A program made the translations under genes and the position numbers. The notes beneath the pieces are model-generated. The model was given only the letters and a program-made list of their open reading frames with translations, was not told the origin of the DNA and did not search any database. This document shows, piece after piece, positions 37,301 through 49,596 of a stretch of 64,000 nt of DNA. How positions within the stretch are numbered: the stretch's first letter is position 1; every line of letters starts with the position of its first letter. This stretch comes from Linnemannia hyalina (Eukaryota > Mortierellomycota > Mortierellomycetes > Mortierellales > Mortierellaceae), in NCBI GenBank assembly GCA_019671135.1, contig JAHRHY010000012.1, positions 1,674,001 to 1,738,000 of the forward strand. The letters run 5' to 3'.

Positions 37301-37823
37301 AAACGGGGAAACGCCGTTTGGTTGACAGGGAGAGTTTTCTGTCTCCGAGGATTCAAGATGGGTGTTTTCAACTGGAGCACCTCTTTATGTGATTATTACA
37401 CAATATTGTCCACTTCCTCGCCGATAGTGGTTCATGAATGCCGTTTTTCTATGTTTTCTGTAAGCTTTATTTTTTTATTATACAATAGGTAAGTAGTGTT
37501 TGTACAAGGGGGATATATTTTATGCAAGTGGTGGTTGTCGAAATGGGGGGTGGGTGGGCGGTAGAAGTTGTTGTACAATGTCGAGTGGAGGAAAAAACGT
37601 AAGAAAAAATTGTGGAAAAAAAAGATGGGCAAAGGTAAAAAGGATCACGCGTCGAAAGGGGGAAAAAAAACGCGTGATGCGTGGCAAAACTGGCACGATC
37701 ACTAGCTGATCATTTTGGCTCGTCTCATGGCTACATCCTCCCTGCAAAAACTGGTCGAAAGAGGACACTTGCAAAACATCTGTAGCGTCCAGGACCATCA
37801 CCATCATCTCCTCCCTCCTCCAT
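34301..37823. other. Island sequence without a supported gene
   Basis: Frames are short and lack recognisable domains. The T-rich, irregular sequence looks like decayed accessory DNA. It also contains the 3' side of the four-TM gene. Confidence 0.5.
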
Positions 37824-39501
37824 CTACTGCTGTTGACCCTGAGAATGAGGAGGAGCGATTGAGGTCAAAGATGACGATCCCGAAGAAGACCCTGCAAGAA
37901 GTCCACTCGCAGACTGGGACGCCTGGCTGCTAATACGCCGTTCTTTCCCACACCAACATGGTCCCAACTCGCGCGCGTCAAATTCCCGTGGGTCCAACGT
38001 ACAAGGGCAGATCTCACCCCTGCGTTTGCCCTCGATCTGTCGGATCCACCAGCCCTTGCCGTCTGCGGGAATGTCCGTCTTGGAGGAGAGCGAGTTGTCG
38101 GTACTGGAGGTTCCCAAGCGGGTTAAGCGGTTGTAGCTGTTGTTGACCTCGCTATCGTCATCATCCGAGCTGTCGTCGCTGTCGTGGTGGCTATCAGGCG
38201 TAGTGTCGTGATTAATGATGGTGATGGTAATACTGGTATTGCTGTTCCGGCCTTGACGATGCGGGGTTCGAGACCGACCACGTTCCCCTTCCTCTGTGTG
38301 AGCATCACCCTCGCCAATGACATGCATCGCCTTGTTCTTGCCAGCACTGATATTGTTGGAGGAGGGGAATTCCTGAAAAGTTGAAGAGTTGTTAGGTGAT
38401 GACGATGACCAGGACCGCATGTTCCGGAACATGGCACCCAATCCACCAGACGACGAGCGATGCGAGCTGTTGTCGAGTTGGAAGGGGTGAGTTTGGTGTG
38501 AGTGGAATCCAGAGGCTGGTTCGATGTTTCCGGTGCCGTTCTTGTTGGGGTCCTCCAGTTGGTACTGTTGTTGTTTGGCGAGTGAGCGGTGGAGTCCCGA
38601 TTTGCTGAACGGTCGATCCAAATCATGCCCGTGTCCTCCACCAGCAGCGGCAGCAGCAAGAGGCGCCATCTTGACAGACCCATGCTCCTCGTCTGCAGCA
38701 TAATGTCGTCGAAGCGCTTTGGCATACAAGACCACCATCAAGATCCATGCAATATGCACAATAATCCATCCACCAGGGCCAGCAGTATAGATCACCCCAA
38801 CCATAACCCCCGTCATGTGGCAGTCCATTCCTCGTCCTGATTTGCCTCCCTGCTCTCCACCAGCAACAGCAACCGTCCCGTTAGTTCCTAGTCCAATAAC
38901 AACCGGCGAAAGCGTCGCAGGTCTATCGCTTCCTTTCGCAACCGCAGGCCCATCGACACAGTTGGTGGTAAACTTGGCCTTATTCCTGGCAATTATGACT
39001 CCAAAATAGATCCCTTCAACAATGGTCGTGGCAATCAGGATCCAATAGAGGGCAATCAGGACCTGGAGTCGACGGTTGGCGTTTGCGAACCGGTTGAGTC
39101 CCAGACCGATGCCGAGGCCGATGAGTGCATAGAGGGAGTAGATCACGCTGTAAAAGACTTTTGCCTGGACTGGAGTGTTTATTCTGATGACTCCTCCAAG
39201 GTTGGCGATGTTTAGTCCTAGCACCAGTGCTACCGATGGGACCTATTTTGTAGGAAGAGAGTGAGTCAACGGTGAATATGTGTGATTTGTGTGGGTGTGG
39301 CGAGGGAAGCATGGCAAAGTGAGAGAGAGGGGTACGTACGACGAGGCAGAGGGCGAGGATCCAGACTCCAGAGGCGACAGGACAGCAGCAGCAGTAGACC
39401 GCAGGGTTAGCAGACCGCGACCCCTTTGTCCTAGACTTGATTTTTGTTGGTGGTGGTGGGAGTGACGAGGGAGATGGTGGTGCTGTTGCATCCGAAGGCA
39501 T
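37824..39501 (-). CDS. Four-TM membrane protein with cysteine-rich tail
   Basis: Two exons join in phase: complement(37824..39242, 39340..39501), 526 residues. The start at 39501 opens a Pro/Ser N-terminus before the first membrane segment, which spans the junction (GVWILALCLVVPSVALVLGL). Further segments are near residues 75-97 (VFYSVIYSLYALIGLGIGL), 105-130 (LIALYWILIATTIVEGIYFG) and 180-205 (GVMVGVIYTAGPGGWIIVHI). A luminal or outer loop carries Cys and an NGT site between TM3 and TM4. The long C-terminal tail is Ser/His/Asn-rich and polar, with Cys clusters near its end (EICPCTLDPREF, LGPCWCGKERR) that could bind metal. No named family is recognised. A tetraspan sensor or scaffold is a guess. 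Confidence 0.8.
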
Positions 39502-41739
39502 TTTGTTTTTATCTGTGTGATGGATAAGGATAATTTTGTGTGCGTGAGTGAAGGTTGGGGGGAGAAGAGTCCTTATATGGGGATGGGGACGGAGAAGGGG
39601 AGTTGGCTGTTTCTGCGGGTGAAGTTGGTGGTATAATTATCCAGTCAATCAGACAACACGTTTGGTTTGAAGCGAGAGAAAGAGAGAGAGATAACGGCTG
39701 TTTCAACGAGCCAAGACAATTCAAGGGATGGAACAATAGGAGAACGAGGTGAAAATCAAGTGAAATGAGAGACGAAGGGAGAGGGAGTTGAAGGCGGAGG
39801 TGGAGGTAGAGGAAGAGCAATTCTTGGGCGAAGGCACATACACAGACTGAAGACTTAAAGGAGGGAGGTAGAGTGGATGACAAAAGAAAGGGAAGGTAAG
39901 GGAGAAGACAGAGAAGGTAAGGGAAATGAAGAAAAGGAGAAGTAAAGAACGGGCAACGAAGAAAAAGCCTTGCGTGTGAAATGTTTGTTCTTTGAGAGAG
40001 ATGCGAGGCGCGAACTGTAAAGTGAATCGAAGAAAAGAGAGAGAGAAAGGAAGGAAGGAAAGGGCTGATCTTGTTTGCGATGTTAAAAGCAGCGGAGAGC
40101 ACGAAAAGTAGAAAGACGTGCGCCGTACTTTAATGACAATAAACGCGGTTAAAGTAGACGGCAACCGCGATGGAGGAGGGAGGGATGAGGTGGAGGGTCG
40201 TGTGGGTGTAGAAAAGGGTTATACCTATGTGAGCAGGGGCTAAATACCCTCATGTTAAGTCAACGCCATGTAAAAAAACATAATATTGGTTATCCAGGAA
40301 GGTACACCCGTCTCCCAACCCAGTAGTCGACAGAATCCTAATAACCATAAATATCGAACTCTTCTTTTTTTTCGCTGTCGTTTCAATGAGCGTTCTTCAC
40401 TGTATGCCGGCAAGAAGGCGAGCCATGTGTAAAAAAATAAGAAAAGACAAGAATACTACGGTGAAAAAAAAAGAGCTCACTCTTCTTCTGCAACAGGGGT
40501 GGATTGCTTGTGGCAAGACAAGAGGACCGACCCAGATTTGAACCAGGCTGTTGGAGGGCAGGGGAAAAAAGTTTGGGCTGTAGGGGCTAATCTCTTGGCA
40601 AACCGTCAAGGAGATGGATGCCAAGAGAATCGTCGACTACATTGACTATGGTATCGACGTCGTCATCGTTACCGTCATCGTCGTCGTCGTGTTACAAAGG
40701 CGTAGGCTTGTAGGCGTTGTCGTGTGCGAGTTATTACCTTGAGTTGTCTGTTGAGTAAGAAAGAGAATAAGGTGAACAAAGGGGCGGACCAATTGTTGTG
40801 TGTGTTTGTGTGTGTGTGAATTCAGATAAAGGTGTGCCTGAGCTAAGGGACTTTTTGGGGGCACAGGATTGGCTGGGGTGAGTCGAAAGAGAGAGAGTGA
40901 AGGGAAGAGAAAAAAAGAAAATTGGCGCTAGAAGCAACGTACTTGCAGGCAATTGAATGTTGGGGGGTGTATGTTACCAAGGCGATGGAAGTGGAGAAAG
41001 AAAGAGCAAAGTGGAGAAGAAGGAGAAGGAGAAAAGAGACGTCGAGGGGAAAAAAAAAGAAGGGAGGGCTGATGTTCCTGAGAGGGAAGGGTGGTCGGGG
41101 TTGAAGAAAACAGTATAAAATGGTGTCTTAGAAAACGAAGTAAAAGTGTGAAGAGAAGGAAGAAGAGAGAAAGAAAAGAGAGACAAAGAAGAAGTCGGCT
41201 AGGAGATCGACGCCGAGTTTTGTCTCTTTTCAATTGTTTGCTGCACATCAATCATCCGACCGTCGCAGGAAGGGAAAACAACACGCAAAGCATTTCAACG
41301 CTCAATGGGGCAAACCACCGTTTCTCGGTCATCCTCCTTTTCTTCAAGCCAACCATGACTTCCTCTTAACAAAGGGCTATGTTAACAACAAGGAAAGAAA
41401 GACCCTCAAATCCATACATCCACTTCTCCCATCGTGGCATGTTCCGCTTCTTTTTTTTCATGATTCAGTATCACTCAGCCTACCTGCATAACCACCTCTT
41501 TCTGCTCCCTGCTTCTCTGGTGGAGAAAGATGTCGGACATGCGAGGCGTATAGATTGACGCCCTCAGCCCGCGTGAATTTCTGATAGGTCGAAAAGAATA
41601 GACATCAACAAAACCTTCTTTGGGATAAGAAATTGAGAACAGGTGCTGCCTCTTCATTCGTCCAAATCAAAACAAGTCCGAAGTGAATGAGGGCAATGTA
41701 AGGACCGGGAGAGCAAAGAGGGTGTAGTCAACCACCATG

Positions 41740-41740
<1 letters not shown>

Positions 41741-41770
<30 letters not shown>
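41741..41770. repeat. (CA)15 microsatellite
   Basis: A perfect dinucleotide run in non-coding sequence. Confidence 0.95.
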
Positions 41771-41774
<4 letters not shown>

Positions 41775-42033
41775 AAGGTGCGATGGGATGGAAGTGGTGG
41801 ATCTGATCTCCTCTGCCCTGTTAACCTTTTTCTTAACCGGTGATTTGTATAACTTTGCGCCCGGAATGCTAATTTTCAACAAACAAACAGCAAACGTGGT
41901 ACGGCATAGATGTGGTGCCATTTTTTAATACCTTTCACATCATTGTTAGCAACTGTCGTTGTGTCCTTTTCTTCTTGTCATCAGACAAACGGTTAAAATT
42001 TTCCATCTCGACCACCATCACTATCTAACTGGA

Positions 42034-42052
42034 CCCCCCCCCCCCCCCCCCC
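42034..42052. repeat. Poly-C run of 19
   Basis: A homopolymer of 19 C in intergenic sequence. Confidence 0.95.
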
Positions 42053-42637
42053 AACAACAACAACAAAGACAAGGCCTTTCTATCCAAAAATCTTCAAACA
42101 CCATCCAGCGATAAAAGAAGATCAAAATAAAGTCCAACAGACTGCGTCCAGACCCTTCTCTGCAGCACCCCGCCATTTATTTTTATGAAGTCAACAGTGC
42201 ATAACAAAAGCAGGGAGAAGAGGAATGGAAGGGGAAGGAATAGGCGGTGCTGAGAGAGGTGATGCATGTGCTCAGCTCATTTCCTTCGCCCTCCCACTCT
42301 TTTTACAGCTCCCTTTCCCCTATTTTGTTTCCGCGCGAGATATCGATCTGGAATCAGACCCTCATGCCCTACTACTACTACATGGTGAGAGTACATGGAC
42401 GTTTATTGTGGTCGCTAATGTTCCCTCAGCCCAGCCGAGCCCAGTTTCAAGGAGTATATCATGATATCATGGTCACTACAGGATATGGAGCTGTGGATCG
42501 AAGAATCGAGATTTTTCCACCGTGTTCCTCTCCTCATCTCAACAATTGGGTATCAAAATAACGACGCAAAGACGTGCTTTGTTTGTTTGATTGCTTTACA
42601 AAAAAAAACACCTTTTCCTACGATCAAAAATAAGAAT

Positions 42638-44996
42638 CTACGACTTGGCTTTAAACATAAACACCCCATCCCTCACAACAACACCCCCAGCAAGTCCATA
42701 CTTGCCCTTCAACCCTTCAACCCACCCCTCTTTCACCCCCACAACACCTTCAAACTCCTTCCTCTCCCCTTCCTCAACCATACCAACCCCCTGCGCTACC
42801 ACCGAGACCGGTAACGAGTAATACGCCTTATGCATCGTCGCCACACTCAGACTCCGCGCGGTACCGAGAGAGTCACCCATCGAGTGCCGGATCATCAGTC
42901 GTTGTGCCCAAGTGATGGGGAGGCCACCTGCAAGTGTACGATCGGTGCCCAGGAGGCGCTCGCGGCCGATCCAGTTGCCTTGGCGGAGGTACGTCCAGTA
43001 CTCTAACGCAAGTCTCAGATCTGGCTCCAGCCCAGCCAACCTGTCAATGTCGCTCCGTTGAGGGTGCAGTGGGAAGAGGTACAAGAACGAAGCGACGAGT
43101 TCATCAGTCCCAGTCCTGGGATGATTCACCGCCTGGAAGAGCGGGTTCTCCGTCAAGGCCACTGTACCAAGATTGTGGCGAGGGGGCTTTGCGATATGGT
43201 GGAGGATGTAGAGGCCCAGGAAGGTCTGTCGCCGCGCAGGTATCTGTCCAAATGATGTGAGTAAATCGTTGTTGTCGTTGTCGTTGTTCCGCAGAGAGGA
43301 AGGGGGTGGTGGTAAGAGTGTGTAAACGACGGGGTGCAACTCTTGGACGAGATGGTGGAGGGCTTTTGTCAACTCGGGTATATTTCCTGCGTAGAGACTG
43401 TTTAACACCGACCCTTCGTACACTATCAAACGTAAGAGAGGAGAGAGAAAGGGGTGGGTGAGGAAACACATCAAAAATTGTTCGCACTGCGCTGAAATGA
43501 CCTTTGACAAGGAGATAATAAAGTACCGTCGACAGAGAAGAGATCGCGCGCTTCGGTGGCAAAGAGACCCTCGCGCAGTTTACGGAAGGACTCGAGGATA
43601 GTGTCCATTTCCTCAGATTGACGACTCCGTGGTGGGATCGGCTTCATCTTGTTCGTCCCATACTTGTCCTCATACCTTGCGATCTATCACCCACATCAAG
43701 TCAATAGCAGTTATCTTGTTAGTGCTACTTGTTCATTGCTGTCACCGCGATGCCAAAAAAAAAAAAAAAAAAAAAAAAAAAACGTCCGGCAATCAAGTAA
43801 CCAAAGTGGTTGTCTTTACCATTGCTTTAATCTCTGCAAAGACGCGCTCTTGCACACTACGGTTTTTAATACTATGGCTTGATCTATTGTAGCAAATTTG
43901 AAGTGTTGGACCGAGTTTGTCAACAAAAAAAGGAAGAATAAGAACAAAAGGGTGTCTCTATGTTACAAGTGTGATATGAATAAAGAACCACTACAATGAC
44001 AATACAAGATTGAAAGGACGGGAAAACGAGGGCAGACTTGGTCGTCGAGAGCAAAAGGAGTCCCGAAAGATCTTGTATACAGGTTGAATAGGAGTACGAG
44101 CAATTACCCTGTGGAATCGTCGTCACCGCGGCTCACAAGTGTCAGAGCTTCGACTCCAGAGGTCAACGTCTTTTCGCCGAGTGCCTTTCGACGAGCCATC
44201 GTATCAGCCGCTGACAGTTCCCCTCCTGCATGTGTTGTTGATTTCATAGCAGGAGAGCTGGGTGTGTCATTCGTAGAGGTGGCGGTAGTCTTGGGCTTGG
44301 CACCGTAGGTCGATTGCTCCCACCATGGCTTCTCCTCCTTGGGCTCTGGTGCTGGTGCTGATGTCGGTTTGGCCGATGACTTTGCTACAGGTGTCGTAGG
44401 GGTTACTGCCTTGGTAGATCCCTTTGGCGCTTCTACTGGCTTGGGCGATTCCTTTGGCGCTGCTACTGGCTTGGGTGCCTCCTTGGGTGCTGCTGCTGGT
44501 TCCTCCTTCTTCTTGGCTCCATAAGTCGACTGCTCCCACCAAGGAACCTCAGATCCGCCATCCTTATCATCGTTTCCAGGCTGATCTTTTGATCGACGCT
44601 TCTGCTCCTTGCCCTTTGCACCTCGAGCACCCCTTGCTGATGTCTTTTCCACGGGTGGCGAAGGCGAGACTGGGAAGTTGTCGGACTGGCCACGCGACTG
44701 TGTCCTCGAGTGCTTTGCACGTCCATCGTTGTTGCTGTTATGTTGGCGGTTGTTGTTGGACGGCGAGGGTCGTTCGGGATAGGGCAAGTCGGGATCCTGG
44801 AGGGTGGCTTTTCCCCATCGGTCACTGGACCCATTGGAGGCATTGGAGCCATGATTTCTCGAGTTGTTGTTGGCGGACAGCTTCTCCCGTTCGTGGTACA
44901 TTGTTCCTGCGTTCTTTCTCAGATCCGAGGTCCAAAGCGGTTCACTCTGCTGGATATTGCTATTGTTGTTATTGTTATTGCTGTTGTTGTTGTTGC

Positions 44997-45075
<79 letters not shown>

Positions 45076-46272
45076 GCTGTCGTTGTTGTTGCGACCCTCT
45101 CTTCTGAGATCCGAGGTCCAAAGCGCTTCACTTTGCTGAATGCTGCCACTGTTGTTGTTGCCATTGTTATTGTTGCGCCCTTCGCGTCGCAGGAAATAAA
45201 CTGTATCGTCCTTCTCCTTGGGAGAGTGTGAGTGCGAGGCTACATGCGCAGGAGCAGGTGGCGGCAGGGTAGGGTATGGCTTATCCTCATGCGGGGTCTT
45301 TTCCCAGCGCCCTCCTCCATCCGAAGGAGGCATATCCCTAGATCGGCGTTTGGACTGCTGCTCGTTCGCACGAATGACTTGATCCATATGCGTCCTCGAC
45401 TGGTGTTGACGCGCTGGACTGAACGAGCGTCCTACTTGGCGGTTGTTGTGGTGAGCACTGCTGGGGGAGAGGGAGCGTCCTTGATCCGTATAGGGCGACT
45501 GCGTTTTCTGCTGGCTCTGAGGGTTGTTGCTGTTGCTGTTTGTCTGAATGGGTCGATCCCGGAGGCGGTCTGTAGAAATTCCAGGAAGAGGAGACCGAGA
45601 GCGGTAAGAAGGCGACCGACTACGATCCATATGTGGGCGATCCGGTGTAACAGATGGTTTTGGAGGCAAGGGTATGACTTGTCTTGCGGGCCGTTGCTGC
45701 TGTCCCGATCCTCGGTCGTCGTTGTTTCGAGGTGATCCAAAAGAAGACCCGCGACCATCTCCTCCAAAGTCTCTATCCCCTCGACGTGGAGGAAGACCTG
45801 CCTTGCTGGTATATCGGTCCTTGCTGTCTCTGTCCCTGTCAATAGGAGTCGGCCCTCTCGGAGAAGAAAACGACGAATGGTGATGAGGGTCGGGTGAGTC
45901 CCGATAGGAGGGAGGATAATCTCTACCACGACTGTTGCTGCTGCGGCTACTCATAGTCTGGAGCGACGAATCGTTCTGAGATCGCCTGTCCAGCGAGCGG
46001 TTCGATCCGTCATTGAACCCAGCCGTGTACCGTGGCGAAGACGAGTCCCGCTCCCGCTCCCGTTGTCCTGATGAAGAAGAATACGATGACAAAGTCGCGG
46101 TTGGAGGAGAAGCTGGTTTTGACGCGCCATAATTTCTGTCAGCTTGGATCTTTGCCAACTCGGGAGCTAGCTCGTCGTCGTCCGAGAAGACAGGGGCTCC
46201 AAAGTCGATCTCGTCGTCGGTATCGTCGGCCCAATCGATTGCCGGGGCAGGGCTTGGGGCAGACTCGGCCAT
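42638..46272 (-). CDS. Large disordered protein with C-terminal SAC3/CSN8/eIF3k-like domain
   Basis: Four exons join in phase: complement(42638..43422, 43527..43683, 43820..43883, 44108..46272), 1056 residues. The first block alone would stop at 44104, but its donor GG|GTAATT and the acceptor CAATAG at 43883 carry the frame into RSVQERVFAEIKAM, then RYEDKYGTNKMKPIPPRS, ILESFRKLREGLFATEARD and the C-terminal helical block. All three junctions agree in phase, so the two apparent genes are one. The N-terminus is acidic (DWADDTDDEIDFG), then long Ser/Arg/Pro/Asn-rich disorder with a poly-Asn tract coded by GTT repeats. Two copies of PWWEQSTYGAK sit near residues 576 and 646. The C-terminal about 300 residues have the helical pattern of SAC3/GANP or CSN8/PSMD8/eIF3k proteins (VYEGSVLNSLYAGN). 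Those proteins are scaffold subunits in mRNA export, signalosome or proteasome complexes. Family assignment is tentative. Confidence 0.72.
43755..43782. repeat. Poly-A run of 28 inside an intron
   Basis: On the coding (minus) strand this is poly-T between two exons of the disordered-protein gene, upstream of an ACTAAC branch-like site. Confidence 0.9.
44947..45085. repeat. GTT trinucleotide repeat coding poly-Asn
   Basis: A long (GTT)n tract with a few GCT/ATT changes encodes about 40 residues, nearly all Asn, on the minus strand. Confidence 0.9.
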
Positions 46273-47905
46273 CGTCGAGGAAGGGGTATCGTATTTACTG
46301 GTCAATTGGGTATCGTTTTCGTTTGCTTGTTGGTTGTTGGTTGAAAGTAAATGGCTGGGAGCAAGAAAACGCGTTGTGTGTGGGTTGTTGTTGGTGAAAC
46401 AAGAAAGTAAAGAAAGAAATGCGAGGAATGCGCTGGGTTCTCGCCGGATGTGAAAAGAGGAAGGACAGTCGAGAAAAGGAAGAGTAAAGCAGGGTGAGGG
46501 GAGGGAATAAGGAGAGACGAGGAGGTGAAGAAGCGAGGAAAAAGGAGGAAGGAAAAAGGAAAAGAAGAGAATATCACTGTTGGAGGGTGTATGGGTGTGT
46601 GTGGCAAGACAATTGAAGCGGCAGAGAGAGTGAGGAAAAAAAGGCTGACTGATTGACTGACCCATCGAAGCGGTGGCTTGTTGCTCGTTCATTGTACCCT
46701 TGTGTCACGTGTAAGCAGTACACAAAGTCCTCCGGCATGCACAGCCATCCACTTGCACTTTCTTAGCTCATGCCCGTTCTCGTATCAAGGTCACCGGACA
46801 AAAGGATACATTGGACAGGGAGTGAGAGGAGGACCATCACGGCAACTCGACAGGTGTCAAAGAGAAAGCGAGCAAATAGTACTCAAAAGTAATAGGGACC
46901 GTCCAATTTAAAACAGTGTACGTTAAAAGATAAATGAGCGCCCGTGTAATTTGTCCCTGTGCCTTTATTTTAGTTTTTAGTTTTTTCATCTTGCTTGAAT
47001 GAGCTCTCATTCCGTTGGCATTTTGGCATGATCATGGCATGGTCTCAACGGTTTGTTGTTGCATTCATCAGGGTTGATGCGTCCACTCATTTGGAGAAAA
47101 AGAGAGAGAAGGAATAGAAGAGAAGAGAAAAAGAGGAAGAGTGAAATTCCCTTTCGAACTGATCACTCACAGACCACTGATCGGATGTGAGGTGATACAA
47201 TTCAAAGACATAAATCAAGACTGATGGCGTGCACTCATCGGTTGATAGGAGATTTTTACACTAATGAACAAGTGTGAGACAACAACATTCATAGTCGTTT
47301 GAATATCATCCAGGGTGGGGTGCGACTCTTAGTAGGGGTTACTTTAATGGTGGATGAAGATGGACATCATCATCCCCTGCTCCCTCTCACTCTATCCCGT
47401 GTGTACATCCTTGGAGAAACATTTTGATTCCTTTGAGTGAACAAAATCATTGTCAAGGAGACAAGGATAGGACATAGGAATAATTATGAATGGGCTTATC
47501 CAATTAACAGCAACAACACAAATGAGAGCAATTGAACCCTCTCTCTTCTCTTTCTCTCAATCTCACACACGTTGTCAGTTTGTCCGCTATCAAAGGAAAA
47601 ACAACACGAACGACTAGCGTCATCTTCCGCTTGTTTTATCCGCTTTTCTCATCGATTTGCCCGACACTTCATCCTTTCTTCTCTCTTTTCTCTTCTTTCT
47701 TCTTCCATTCTTCTCCCCTCTTCCACTAACCCCCTCCTCTCCTCTCAGTCTCACCCCTCGACTCTCTTCTCATCGTAACATCATTCTGCTCCTCTCTCCC
47801 TTCTGGATCGCCCATATCCTCTGCTGTCCCTCCACTCCTTTTGGTGACCCTTCTTCATTTTAGTGTGTCGCCTTCCGAACCTGCTTGGTTTCTTCGTTCT
47901 TTCTC

Positions 47906-47950
<45 letters not shown>

Positions 47951-48352
47951 TACTCAACACAGCCATCTGTATCGACATCAATGTCGATTTGAAGCTATTC
48001 CTCCTTGCCGGCTATTGTTTCCTTCACCTTTCCCTTCTCTTCTCTTTCTCCTCCTCCTCCTCCTTCTCCTATCCCCCCCTTTCAATCCCTTTCACTTCCT
48101 TCCATCCTCCGCCTGATCCAATTGAAAGCGTAGAAGCGAAAGAATTGTCTTATCTCCCTGTATTATTTTTAATTCTGCGATTGCAGACACACTTCACACT
48201 CCTTTCTTTTTTTTTTTATATTTCACTTCTTTGCATTCAACCCTTACATCATCATCAACCACACCCTCTCCACTCCTCCTACTCTCTCACGCTCTTTCTC
48301 ACTGGCAACACACAACTCACAACTACAACACTAGAAAAGAAGAAGAAGAAGA
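46273..48352. other. Divergent intergenic region
   Basis: Two kilobases separate the starts of the disordered-protein gene (-) and the GT5 gene (+). The right end is strongly CT-rich with a CTTT microsatellite at 47906-47949. No gene is supported. Confidence 0.6.
47906..47949. repeat. CTTT tetranucleotide microsatellite
   Basis: About ten TTTC units lie in the leader region of the GT5 gene. Confidence 0.9.
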
Positions 48353-49547
48353 ATGTCCCAGCGGTCATTCTCATTGTCCAACGGCAATGGCTCCTCCCCG
48401 CTGTCGGAGAATGCCACCATCCACGGCAGGCACAGTCCAAAGTCATCCCTCCTCAATCGCAGCAATACCGCCTCCAGGCCAACTTCTCCCTCCAACGGAG
48501 CAGGAGCCACCATCCTCACAATGTCGCAACAACACTCGCCAGACTCGGGATACGATCATCATAACCCCAGCACAGGTCTGCTCGTTGGACAAGGCGGCGC
48601 TTCAGGGTCAGGGACGCCCAACTCCAAACTCAACCACGAGTCCTCCTCGTCCTACTTTCCACCCATGTCATCCGACTACTCTGTCGGAGGCGCTGGCAAC
48701 AATGGATTCTCGAAGCGGTCAAGGTTCGGTGGCTACAGTGGCGGTGGCAGTGGACTGGGATTGTATCCACCGATGGCGATGAGGCGGTGGAGGTGGTGGA
48801 ACTACCTTGCTGCCTTGATTCTGACCTTTGCGGTTGTCGAGGCCTTTGTGCTATTGATCGGGTCCTCTATCCTCTACACAATGCCAGACCAGATCCAAAT
48901 CGGTAAGCGTACTTTTTTTTTTTTTTTTTTATTGCTGAAAGATAATCTTGAGTTCTATTGCATAGAAGGGCTAGCTATAATTATCTTTCTTTGGAGAGAG
49001 AGAAGTGTTCGGGGTACCTGGCAGAACTTTCGTGGGCGTATAGCCTTATTTGGAAGCAAGGACGCCCTGGGCTGGACTAGACTGGATTCATGGCACAAAG
49101 GACTCATCGACATCAATAATAAACAGGGACACAAGGAACAGACAAGGAGGATTCAAGGGAACCAGGAGAGAGTAAGGTGGTTAAAGACTCAACAGCAGCA
49201 AAGGAGACAATTACACCAAAAGAACACAGAAAAAATTGGACTAATTCATGGTAACCCGACTGTCCGGCATCAGGATAAGAATTCGACAGACAACCAGGAG
49301 TGAGTCCAAAGGGGCAGACAGAAAGGAAAAAATGTGTGTGTATACGCAAAAGAGAGAAGAGGGGGAAAGGGATTTAGGCCGTGGTTCTCCCCTGTTTCAT
49401 GCGCCTGCCTGTTTGGTGTTCGCATGCATCTCACATGTGTACAACAACTACCCAAAAAAAACACTCCCTTCTCTTCACCGTCTTTCCCTTCATCTTTCAG
49501 CGCACGGCCATTACCCCGTTTCGCTTTTTTGTTCTGTGTGTGTGTGT

Positions 49548-49596
<49 letters not shown>

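Larger units (their letters stand above)
39502..42637. other. Intergenic region between four-TM gene and disordered-protein gene
   Basis: The left part is a purine-rich leader/promoter of the four-TM gene. Microsatellites lie at 41741-41770 (CA) and 42034-42052 (C run). No coding frame is believable. Confidence 0.6.

Noticed and set aside
40497..40620. tRNA-like B-box (GGTTCAAATC on the minus strand)
   Set aside because: The T-arm pairs only with wobbles, and no matching acceptor stem, D-arm or anticodon loop could be placed upstream.
44424..45231. Long plus-strand frames rich in Cys, Val or Leu
   Set aside because: They are shadows of the GTT repeat coding poly-Asn on the other strand.
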